DNA from: an uncultured Saprospiraceae bacterium
GTDB taxonomy: Bacteria; Bacteroidota; Bacteroidia; Chitinophagales; Saprospiraceae
DNA: 37,014 nucleotides
Direction of reading: 5' to 3'
Assembly (NCBI GenBank): GCA_937951615.1
Contig: CALFBH010000139.1
Span: 1-37,014, forward strand
The position numbers and the translations under genes are program-made. Positions 23,206-30,386 of this stretch are shown here, one piece after another (the first letter of the stretch is position 1; each line of letters begins with the position of its first letter). The notes beneath the pieces are model-generated. The model saw only the letters and a program-made list of their open reading frames with translations, did not search any database and had not been told where the DNA came from.

Positions 23206-24756
23206 ATGTTAACTACCCTGTACACTTTCGGTTTTCTAACTGCTTTGTTTTCGCTGATCCTCTGGTTTATTTTCAAAGAAAATAAATGGGCGGGACAGTT
23301 ATTTGGTAAAACGCTCTTGCTGTCTATGGTCGTCTATCTTGGCGGCTTGCTCTTTTCTTCTGGCGCCATCAATTATAAGATGTTTCTCCTATGTCGCGAT
23401 TTGTCTATCATGGCAGTTTTGGCAGTGACTTTCAGTTTGATGAGTAAGAATAAACTAGCCGTACTGGCTTTGTTTCTTGGACTTGGTGCATTTATCAAAT
23501 TCTTTTACTTTGGGCAATTGCAGCAGAGCTTTCCGCAAAACCTGGTTGAAATAGATGAAGCTGGTGAATTATTGATTGATGTTAATGAAGCTAAAGACAT
23601 TAATGCATTATATCGTATATTCGAAAAATACGACATCAAATATGAACCTGCTTTTGGCAATATTGCTTCGCCAGAAGACACAAAACTTGATGACTATCTC
23701 TTATTGGACATTCCTTCAAAATATGCACATAAACGTGAACAAATTGAGCAGGAACTCATGGAATCGGGATTAGTAGATGATGTAGAGGAGAATGAGTTAA
23801 TCAGTGTAACTCCAATGGAAAGCACAAATGAAGCGAGCAATAAAATTGACTACGGCATCAATGATCCTGGCATTCCCAATCAATGGGCAATGCCTAAGCT
23901 AGAAATGAACAAGCTCTATGACCTGCTTCGTTCCGGCAAAATTAAACCTAAGAAAAAAGCACTCATCGCTATTCTGGACACTGGAATTGATGCAAAACAT
24001 GAAGACATTGCAGCCAATTATAAATCAACGGATGTGCGTTATGATCGCGACAAAATGGGACACGGTACACACTGTGCAGGTATTGCCAATGCGGTCACCA
24101 ATAATGCAAAAGGCATCGCTTCATTCACGCCCAATAATACTTTCACGGAAGTAACCAGCATCAAGGTACTGGCAGATTATGGTGGCGGAACACAACGCGG
24201 CATCATACAAGGCATGATAAAAGCAGCCGATAAAGGCGCAGACGTCATTTCTATGTCGCTAGGTGGACCAAGCAACGACGAACGCCAGCGTGCTTATGCA
24301 AAGGCAGTGAAATATGCCAACAAGAAAGGAGCTATCGTCGTCGTAGCAGCTGGCAATTCAAATAGAAATGCCAAAGATTATATACCCGCAGGTGCAAAAG
24401 GCGTGATTGCAGTCAGTGCAGTAGATTCAGATATAAAAAGAGCCGTATTTTCCAATTATGTAACGGATGTTGATATGGGCATTGCTGCACCGGGTGTGAA
24501 TATTTATTCTACGGTACCTGACAATAAATACACATCATATAACGGCACTTCCATGGCTTGCCCACATGTAGCCGGCTTATTGGGTTTGATGAAATCTATT
24601 AATCCAAAACTGACCACAAAAGAGGCTTATGATATTTTGAATAAGACTGGAAAAGATACGAAAGATACCAAAGCAACAGGGAAATTCATTTATCCCGTAG
24701 AGGCTGTTAAACAGACTATAAAATCTCGAAGTCTACTAGACAAAATATATCAGTAA
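23206..24756 (+). CDS. Membrane-anchored subtilisin-like (S8) protease
   Basis: This 516-residue protein has about four N-terminal transmembrane helices (residues 5-24, 36-53, 64-80 and 83-102). A segment around 120-205 looks like an I9-type propeptide (ending in LVDDVEENELI), followed by a full S8 catalytic domain: D258 (AILDTGID), H286 (GHGTHCAG), N384 (AAGNSN) and S449 (GTSMACPH). All catalytic residues are intact. Most bacterial subtilases are secreted, so a polytopic anchor in place of a signal peptide is uncommon and tethers the protease at the inner membrane. It may act in membrane or periplasmic proteolysis. Tandem hairpins follow the stop. Confidence 0.9.
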   Translation: MLTTLYTFGFLTALFSLILWFIFKENKWAGQLFGKTLLLSMVVYLGGLLFSSGAINYKMFLLCRDLSIMAVLAVTFSLMSKNKLAVLALFLGLGAFIKFFYFGQLQQSFPQNLVEIDEAGELLIDVNEAKDINALYRIFEKYDIKYEPAFGNIASPEDTKLDDYLLLDIPSKYAHKREQIEQELMESGLVDDVEENELISVTPMESTNEASNKIDYGINDPGIPNQWAMPKLEMNKLYDLLRSGKIKPKKKALIAILDTGIDAKHEDIAANYKSTDVRYDRDKMGHGTHCAGIANAVTNNAKGIASFTPNNTFTEVTSIKVLADYGGGTQRGIIQGMIKAADKGADVISMSLGGPSNDERQRAYAKAVKYANKKGAIVVVAAGNSNRNAKDYIPAGAKGVIAVSAVDSDIKRAVFSNYVTDVDMGIAAPGVNIYSTVPDNKYTSYNGTSMACPHVAGLLGLMKSINPKLTTKEAYDILNKTGKDTKDTKATGKFIYPVEAVKQTIKSRSLLDKIYQ

Positions 24757-24763
24757 AATAAAA

Positions 24764-24804
24764 ACGCTGATTTCCAACATCAAGCGTAAACATTTTTTAT
24801 TTTT
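24764..24804 (+). terminator. Intrinsic terminator after the subtilase
   Basis: ACGCTGAT (24764-24771) pairs with ATC-A-AGCGT (24779-24787), leaving one bulged A, and is followed by a T-rich tract (TTTTTTATTTTT). It starts seven bases past the stop codon. Confidence 0.7.
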
Positions 24805-24805
24805 G

Positions 24806-24836
24806 AGGCGCGAAATTTCACAGAAATTTCGCGCCT
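24806..24836. terminator. Second, stronger hairpin after the subtilase
   Basis: AGGCGCGAAATTT-CACAG-AAATTTCGCGCCT is a perfect 13-bp stem with a 5-base loop directly after the first terminator's T tract. It is preceded by TTTTATTTTTG and could act as a back-up terminator or transcript-stabilising hairpin. Confidence 0.75.
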
Positions 24837-24847
24837 TGTCATTTTCA

Positions 24848-24887
24848 ATTCAACAACACGACAACACATCAACACCACAACACAAAT
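24848..24887 (+). promoter_or_regulatory. C/A-rich leader upstream of the thiolase
   Basis: CAACAACACGACAACACATC followed by AACACCACAACACAA ends at the ATG. It shares CAACACGACAACACAT and CACCACAACACA with the leader of the aldo/keto reductase (21487-21530), although the genes are unrelated. Confidence 0.5.
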
Positions 24888-26093
24888 ATGAACACATACA
24901 TCATAGACGCCATTCGCACCCCAATCGGACGATTTACCGGCACCCTCTCCCCTATTCGTACTGATGACTTAGCAGCTATTCCGATTCGAGAACTTGTTGC
25001 CCGTAACCCACAAGTGCCGAAAGATGCTTACGACGATGTTTTGATTGGCTGTGCAAATCAGGCAGGCGAAGACAATCGTAATGTAGCGCGTATGGCTTTG
25101 CTCCTCGCAGGCTTGCCCTGGAGTGTGCCGGGCGAAACAGTGAACCGACTTTGCTCATCAGGCATGTCTACTGTGATACAAGCACACCGGGCGATACAGA
25201 CGGGTGATGGCGACGTATTTATTTCCGGTGGAGTAGAACACATGACACGTGGTCCCTGGGTGATTTCCAAAGTTTCCAAGGCTTTCGGTCGGGATGCACA
25301 AATGCACGATTCCAGTTTCGGTTGGCGATTTGTCAATAAAAAAATGCATGAACTCTACGGCACAGATGGCATGGGTGTAACGGCTGAAAACTTAGTTGAA
25401 AAATATAATATCAGTCGGGAAGATCAGGATAAATTTGCCTATTGGTCGCAGATGAAAGCCCTTAAAGCCCTAGAATCTGGCAGGCTGCAGGAGGAAGTGG
25501 TGCGTATAGAAATTCCAAGACGCAAAGCTGATCCTATTATTTTTGAGCAGGACGAATTTCCACGTGCGGATACGAGCTTGGAAAAGCTGGGCAAACTACG
25601 TGCGGCATTTAAAAAAGAAAATGGTTCTGTAACAGCAGGTAATGCTTCTGGATTGAACGATGGCGCAGCCGCTATGTTGGTGGCTTCTGAAACTGCGGTG
25701 AAAAAATATGGCTTGACGCCAAAAGCAAGAATCTTGTCTTCCGCCGTTGTGGGTGTAGAGCCGCGCATTATGGGCATCGGACCTGTGGGTGCATCCAATA
25801 AAGCCTTACAAAAAGCCGGACTGACCATGGCCGACATGGACATTATCGAACTCAATGAAGCCTTCGCAGCACAAGCCCTAGCCTGTACCCGCGAATGGGG
25901 ACTCGCAGATGACGACCCGCGCATCAATCCAAATGGTGGTGCCATCGCCATCGGGCATCCACTGGGTATGACGGGGACGCGGCTTTTGCAAACGGCTATG
26001 CTGGAATTGCATAAACAAAATAAACGTTATGCTTTGTGTACGATGTGTGTGGGTGTTGGGCAGGGCTATGCTACGATTATTGAGTATGTATAA
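24888..26093 (+). CDS. Thiolase, PcaF/acetyl-CoA C-acyltransferase type
   Basis: A 401-residue thiolase. The acyl-accepting cysteine is C89 (VNRLCSSGM), the activating H357 lies in GGAIAIGHPLGMTG, and the second cysteine C387 lies in CTMCVGVGQG. The segment GPWVISKVSKAFGRDAQ...SSFGWRFVNKKM (residues about 121-150) resembles 3-oxoadipyl-CoA thiolases (PcaF/PaaJ) more than biosynthetic acetoacetyl-CoA thiolases. It would cleave 3-oxoadipyl-CoA to succinyl-CoA and acetyl-CoA, or act on other 3-ketoacyl-CoAs. No aromatic-degradation or beta-oxidation partner is adjacent, so the specificity is inferred from sequence only. Its stop codon overlaps the first base of a large palindrome cluster. Confidence 0.88.
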   Translation: MNTYIIDAIRTPIGRFTGTLSPIRTDDLAAIPIRELVARNPQVPKDAYDDVLIGCANQAGEDNRNVARMALLLAGLPWSVPGETVNRLCSSGMSTVIQAHRAIQTGDGDVFISGGVEHMTRGPWVISKVSKAFGRDAQMHDSSFGWRFVNKKMHELYGTDGMGVTAENLVEKYNISREDQDKFAYWSQMKALKALESGRLQEEVVRIEIPRRKADPIIFEQDEFPRADTSLEKLGKLRAAFKKENGSVTAGNASGLNDGAAAMLVASETAVKKYGLTPKARILSSAVVGVEPRIMGIGPVGASNKALQKAGLTMADMDIIELNEAFAAQALACTREWGLADDDPRINPNGGAIAIGHPLGMTGTRLLQTAMLELHKQNKRYALCTMCVGVGQGYATIIEYV

Positions 26094-26298
26094 CGTATCG
26101 GCGACTTATTGATTTTCATTAAATAACCGCCGATAATTCATACATACGGTGGGTTCAAACCCACCGCTTTTGCGAACAATTACGTGTGTTTCACAAAAGC
26201 GTAGGACTTCAGTCCTACGTGTAAAAGAATAGGCGGTTATTTAATAAAAATCAATCCGCCGCCGTCTTACATCACGGCGACTGAAGTCGCCGATACGT
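26093..26298. repeat. 206-bp nested palindrome cluster
   Basis: Three levels of symmetry are present. The outer arms ACGTATCGGCGACT (26093-26106) and AGTCGCCGATACGT (26285-26298) are perfect complements. Inner arms of 21 bases (26111-26131 and 26232-26252) match at 20 of 21. Inside these are hairpins CGGTGGGTTCAAACCCACCG (26147-26166) and CGTAGGACTTCAGTCCTACG (26200-26219), plus a GCTTTTG/CAAAAGC pair. The right outer arm also folds locally (GGCGACTGAAGTCGCC, 26276-26291). It fills the thiolase-mltG spacer. Confidence 0.92.
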
Positions 26299-26331
26299 AA
26301 AACATTTTAGAACAGGAAGATCAAACCTAAC

Positions 26332-27396
26332 ATGACAAAAGAAATCAAACCCAAGCGCAGAAGAATCATTATCCGAATTTTGCTGGTACTACTGGTCTTA
26401 GGACTGGTTGCTGGGTATTTTGGTTATGATTTTTATAAAAAAATATTTGGCAGCAATGTAGATTTAGGCGGCAAGGAAACTGCCTGGCTATATGTAGAGC
26501 CGGGCGATGAGTGGAGCGATGTCAGTTCCCAATTGGAAGATGCTGGCTATATCAAAAGCATGGGGACGCTGCGCTGGGTGGCAGAACGAAAAAATCTGGC
26601 GAACCATATTTATCGCGGACGCTATAAACTGAGCAACGGCATGAGTACCAATGGACTCGTGGATATGTTGCGTTCCGGCAATCACATTCCAGTAAATGTA
26701 ACCTTCAATCGCTCCCGAACACCACAGGAGCTAGCAGGCAAAGCCACCAAAAACATTTTTGCGGATTCTATTAGTCTGCTCACTTTGCTCAAAGACATCA
26801 ATGTGCGCACCGCTTATGGCTTTGATGACCATACCTATATGTGTATGTATGTTCCCAACACTTATCAGTTCAACTGGGCGACAACTGCACAGGAATTTGT
26901 GGAGCGCATGGACAAAGAGTATCAGCGTTTCTGGAATAGTGACCGGAAAGCCCGTGCGGAAAAAATTGGACTAAAACCAGTGGAGGTTGTCACACTTGCT
27001 TCTATCGTTCAGTCAGAGACGAATAAGCATAAAGACCGCCCCACTATCGCTGGAGTGTATATGAATCGACTGGAACAGGGCATTCCCTTAGAAGCTGATC
27101 CGACGCTTGTTTTTGCCTTAGGCGATTTTTCTATTCGGCGAGTTCTGAATAAGCATAAAAAAATTGAATCGCCTTATAATACTTACAAAAACAAAGGCTT
27201 ACCGCCTGGTCCAATTGCTTTGCCTTCTGTTCCTTATATTGAAGCGGTACTCGATTACGAAAAGCACGATTATATATTTTTCTGTGCCAAAGAAGACTTT
27301 TCGGGCTATTCCAATTTTGCGAAGAATTATAGTCAGCATTTGAAAAATGCCCGGAAATATCAGGCCGCTTTGAATAAGCGGAAGATTTATAAGTGA
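26332..27396 (+). CDS. mltG: Endolytic murein transglycosylase MltG
   Basis: A 354-residue inner-membrane enzyme that cuts nascent glycan strands and limits their length. A basic cytoplasmic tail (KPKRRR) precedes one transmembrane helix (residues about 11-30). A LysM-like region follows, with AWLYVEPGDEWSDVSSQLED (51-70). The catalytic domain carries ASIVQSE229T, the expected catalytic Glu, followed by RPTIAGVYMNRL and SPYNTYKNKGLPPGPI. All family hallmarks are present at normal length. The gene stands alone between two repeat-filled spacers. Confidence 0.94.
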   Translation: MTKEIKPKRRRIIIRILLVLLVLGLVAGYFGYDFYKKIFGSNVDLGGKETAWLYVEPGDEWSDVSSQLEDAGYIKSMGTLRWVAERKNLANHIYRGRYKLSNGMSTNGLVDMLRSGNHIPVNVTFNRSRTPQELAGKATKNIFADSISLLTLLKDINVRTAYGFDDHTYMCMYVPNTYQFNWATTAQEFVERMDKEYQRFWNSDRKARAEKIGLKPVEVVTLASIVQSETNKHKDRPTIAGVYMNRLEQGIPLEADPTLVFALGDFSIRRVLNKHKKIESPYNTYKNKGLPPGPIALPSVPYIEAVLDYEKHDYIFFCAKEDFSGYSNFAKNYSQHLKNARKYQAALNKRKIYK

Positions 27397-27408
27397 TTTT
27401 GGTGATTG

Positions 27409-27468
27409 GTTTATTGGTGATTAGTGATTGGTGTATTGGTTTATTGGTGATTAGTGATTGGTGTATTG
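27409..27468 (+). repeat. Two 30-bp tandem repeats of GGTTTATTGGTGATTAG type
   Basis: The unit beginning GGTTTATTGGTGATTAGTG occupies 27409-27438 and 27439-27468, with degenerate GATTGGTATATTGG words following to about 27490. Similar words occur at 5608-5640 and 36806-36850. Confidence 0.8.
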
Positions 27469-27532
27469 GTGATTGGTATATTGGTAATTAGGGTTGTCTT
27501 CGGCTTCGCTCAGACAACTATAATTTCCAGTT

Positions 27533-27683
27533 GGTTGAGCGGAGTCGAAACCAAAACTGAATCTCGGCTACACACAGACAACTATAATTTTCAGTTGGTT
27601 GAGCGGAGTCGAAATCAACTCTGAATCTCGCAACTATAATCTTTGGTTGATTGAGCGTCAGTTGGTTGAGCGGAGTCGAAACC
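27533..27683 (+). repeat. Three copies of GGTTGAGCGGAGTCGAAACC
   Basis: Copies start at 27533, 27597 (one change) and 27664. Each lies near CAACTATAAT, and a related CTTCGCTCAGACAAC precedes them at 27505. Similar motifs are dispersed in many bacterial genomes as REP-like elements. They sit in the 667-base gene-free gap after mltG. Confidence 0.8.
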
Positions 27684-28063
27684 AAGTTCTAAAAAATAAA
27701 CGTTCCACAATTTTAAAATACCCTTGACAGGCAAGCTAAAAAGTTGTAGTTTAGCGGAAGCAAAAGTTCATTCACAAAAATATTGACAGGCTGAACAAAG
27801 ACCGGTGCAGATTGAATTGTGTTCCTGTTGGAGTTGGCTTGTTCAGCTCATATTGATATTGCAAACTATTTTTTGATTCAACACTTCTTATATTGGGGAA
27901 TGACTCTGAGTGACTAGGGCGGGCTCCAGCTGTTGACTTGTCCAGTTCTTTTCGAAGACAAGGAGATTACTGAACCACAAAGGCAACCCCATCCATGTTT
28001 CTAGGGGTTTCAAAAAATCCTGCAGTGTTGATGTGAGCATTTTTTTTGACCTATTGGCACGCT
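27684..28063. other. Remainder of the gap before the DUF1572 gene
   Basis: No gene, RNA or clear terminator is visible in these 380 bases. A promoter for the DUF1572 gene should be here but no good TAnnTTTG match was found. Confidence 0.4.
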
Positions 28064-28651
28064 ATGCAAAACAACTACCTGGAAAGCACCCGCAAGCAAT
28101 TTGAATACTACAAAATGCTCGGCGATAAGACTTTCGACCAAATCAATGAGGCTGATATTTTTTGGCAACATAAGCCTGAAAACAATTCTATTGCTATTCT
28201 TGTAAAACATCTTTGGGGTAATATGCTCTCGCGTTGGACAGATTTTCTGACGACGGACGGAGAGAAAGAATCGCGGCAGCGAGAAGCTGAATTTGAGCAG
28301 GATATTCAAAGTAAAGCTGAATTGCTAGAAAAATGGGAAGCAGGCTGGAACTGCCTTTTTACCGCTCTCGATTCCATCCATACTGACAATTTTGACACCA
28401 TTGTTTATATTCGTAATCAGGGACATACCATCGTGGAAGCCATGAATCGGCAATTGGCACATTATGCGTATCATATCGGACAAATTGTGTTTATCGGGCG
28501 CATGATAAAAGGCGAGAACTGGATCAGTTTATCCATTCCCAAAGGAAAATCCAGTGAATATAATCAGGCTAAATTTGCCCAGCCTAAGCAGAAAACTCAT
28601 TTTACGACCGAGTATCTCGACAACAAAGCCCACAATCTCAAATCCAAATAA
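28064..28651 (+). CDS. DUF1572/DinB-like putative metal-binding protein
   Basis: A 195-residue protein starting at the ATG at 28064; an upstream TTG is less likely. It is a four-helix bundle of the DinB/YfiT type: H49 (LVKHLWGNM), H133 and H137 (LAHYAYHIGQIV) form the expected metal triad. RWTDFLTTDGEKESR after the first helix pair is typical of DUF1572. Some family members are thiol transferases for bacillithiol or similar cofactors, others are uncharacterised; no substrate is assigned. The last 55 bases overlap the 3' end of the convergent gene at 28597. Confidence 0.85.
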   Translation: MQNNYLESTRKQFEYYKMLGDKTFDQINEADIFWQHKPENNSIAILVKHLWGNMLSRWTDFLTTDGEKESRQREAEFEQDIQSKAELLEKWEAGWNCLFTALDSIHTDNFDTIVYIRNQGHTIVEAMNRQLAHYAYHIGQIVFIGRMIKGENWISLSIPKGKSSEYNQAKFAQPKQKTHFTTEYLDNKAHNLKSK

Positions 28652-30096
28652 TTAAACATCCATTTTTCATTAGGATTCTGAAAGAGATCATCAATTTTAT
28701 CTTTAAAATCGGTGATGAGTTTTTTCTTCTCTGTTTTATCAATACAATTTAATAGCTTTTTGAGAAATCGAAACAAAGCTTTTTCAGTCGAATATATTGC
28801 TCTTCTGGGTTTTAGATATTTGGGCGTCGATAACAAAAGAGAATCCAGTAAAGTATAGTTTCCTAATTCATAATGAATCAGTAAATTAAGGATTCGGGCA
28901 AAGTAAAAAATCTCTTTTACAACATCCTCTTTAGGGTCATTGAGAATTAGGTTATTCCATTCAAGTGCCTCATCATAACGACTATTCTGAAAGAGCAAAT
29001 AAGCTGCCAGATAATAAAAAGTAACACGATGATGCTTTTCTATTTTCTTCCCAAATTGTTTCAGCCCTTTTTCAATCTCCGGAATCCACTTCATTGCTTT
29101 CTCAAAATCCTTTTGTTTCAGACTCCAGTTCATCAGCAATAAATATCGTTGTCTGAAAACCCGGGATTCTATATTCTTAATTGATTTGAATTCTGGTCGC
29201 TCTAGCAAAAGAACCAAGCGGGCGATTCCTTCTTCCAACATATCGTATTTCCCAATGATCAGACTATCAATCAACATATTATTCAAAGTCGCCATATAAT
29301 CTTCAGCATACAGTCTAAGGAAGTGGGGTTTTTCTTCCAATAAGCCCAAAAAAAGACTATTGATTTTATAGGCCTTTTCTACATTACCCAGGATAAACTG
29401 AAAGGCAGCATTTGCCTGATAAAAATGAAGTTTACTCCTAAAATTGGTCGCTAAAGATTGATGTTGAAATTTGGGAGATTCAGTAAGACTTTCGATGTGT
29501 TTTTGTTGCTCTTCGTTTTGAATTCTTTGAAAGCGTTTTCCAAACTGGGCAATCTGCTGAAAAAGATACCAATACTCCCTGGTGTTTTTTAATTGCTCTA
29601 AACTATTCGTCTCCACCTTAAAAATCTGATGAATAGCATGGTCGTCCTTCGTTTTGAATTGTTTCTGGGAGAGCAATCTTTTTTCAATACCACATAGCAT
29701 AATTTGCAAGCCAAATAACTCGTATTTTTCTGCTATTTTATGTCCTTTTTTCAATTCATTAAACGCAGCCTGAAACAAGCCCTTCTCTATCAATTCATTA
29801 GCTGCTGTAATCTTTTCATACACTTTGTCTTCTAATGTTTTTTGACCAAAATGAGCCAGTGATTTGAGTAATAATTCATAGAGATATCGTTTATTGACCG
29901 CCAGATATTTTACAAAATTAGCTCCTTCGTTATCCTTAATCAGCTTATCCTCATCAAACGTCTTTTGAGCTATCAAGGCATCCATCAGATGGATATAATC
30001 TTTCTCTCCAGAACCAGACTGTACTTTTATGTATCTCTTTTCTGATTTTGTAAGTGTGTGCACTAAATCGTATAAAAATGTCGAAGGTGTTTTCAT
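28597..30096 (-). CDS. Helical-repeat protein of unknown function, paralogue of the 13851-15374 gene
   Basis: This 499-residue helical protein starts at the ATG at 30096 rather than a TTG 27 bases upstream. The N-terminus FLYDLVHTLTKSEKRYIKVQ aligns with FLVKSLSKSEKRFFTLASKF of the paralogue, and NKRYLYELLLKSLAHFG aligns with KNYLYNQILKSLRTYS. The lengths are nearly equal. Pairs of amphipathic helices run throughout, as in TPR-like solenoids. No enzyme motif or signal is seen. It is convergent with the DUF1572 gene (55-base overlap) and divergent from the TPR histidine kinase. Confidence 0.75.
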   Translation of the reverse strand: MKTPSTFLYDLVHTLTKSEKRYIKVQSGSGEKDYIHLMDALIAQKTFDEDKLIKDNEGANFVKYLAVNKRYLYELLLKSLAHFGQKTLEDKVYEKITAANELIEKGLFQAAFNELKKGHKIAEKYELFGLQIMLCGIEKRLLSQKQFKTKDDHAIHQIFKVETNSLEQLKNTREYWYLFQQIAQFGKRFQRIQNEEQQKHIESLTESPKFQHQSLATNFRSKLHFYQANAAFQFILGNVEKAYKINSLFLGLLEEKPHFLRLYAEDYMATLNNMLIDSLIIGKYDMLEEGIARLVLLLERPEFKSIKNIESRVFRQRYLLLMNWSLKQKDFEKAMKWIPEIEKGLKQFGKKIEKHHRVTFYYLAAYLLFQNSRYDEALEWNNLILNDPKEDVVKEIFYFARILNLLIHYELGNYTLLDSLLLSTPKYLKPRRAIYSTEKALFRFLKKLLNCIDKTEKKKLITDFKDKIDDLFQNPNEKWMFNYLDLRLWALLSRYSVVK

Positions 30097-30120
30097 TATT
30101 TTCCAAAATTGAATCCTTAT

Positions 30121-30128
30121 CAAAAGTA
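30121..30128 (-). promoter_or_regulatory. Candidate -7 element for the 28597-30096 gene
   Basis: CAAAAGTA on the plus strand reads TACTTTTG on the minus strand, a TAnnTTTG match 25 bases upstream of the ATG. No -33 box is evident. Confidence 0.4.
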
Positions 30129-30204
30129 AATAAAAAAGCTTTTAATATTGCGCCTACTTACATAAATTAAAAAATAGAAACCTTATTATTGACAATTTTT
30201 GCAC

Positions 30205-30235
30205 TTGTAAAACCAATCATATAGCTCTAGTTTTG
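30205..30235 (+). promoter_or_regulatory. Candidate promoter for the TPR histidine kinase
   Basis: TTG (30205-30207) and TAGTTTTG (30228-30235) are spaced 20 bases apart, as in Bacteroidota -33/-7 promoters, and would give a ~145-base leader. The leader contains TGTAACTTATTACA (30330-30343), a small palindrome that could be an operator. Confidence 0.4.
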
Positions 30236-30386
30236 AATATATTTAATTCATTAGATTTTTTGAAACAAAAATACCAATTACAGTCATGAAAAGCGACCTA
30301 TAATTTCTACTCCCCGACATAAACATTCATGTAACTTATTACAAGTTTAGCCGTTAAAAACAGTACATCAATAATTCATTATCATA

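Noticed and set aside
25439-25951. 170-codon minus-strand frame within the thiolase gene
   Set aside because: It is an antisense shadow; composition rich in Ala, Ser and Pro mirrors the coding strand and no family features are seen.
24888-26093. A phenylacetate or beta-ketoadipate pathway operon around the PcaF-like thiolase
   Set aside because: No other genes of either pathway flank it, so only the enzyme type is reported.
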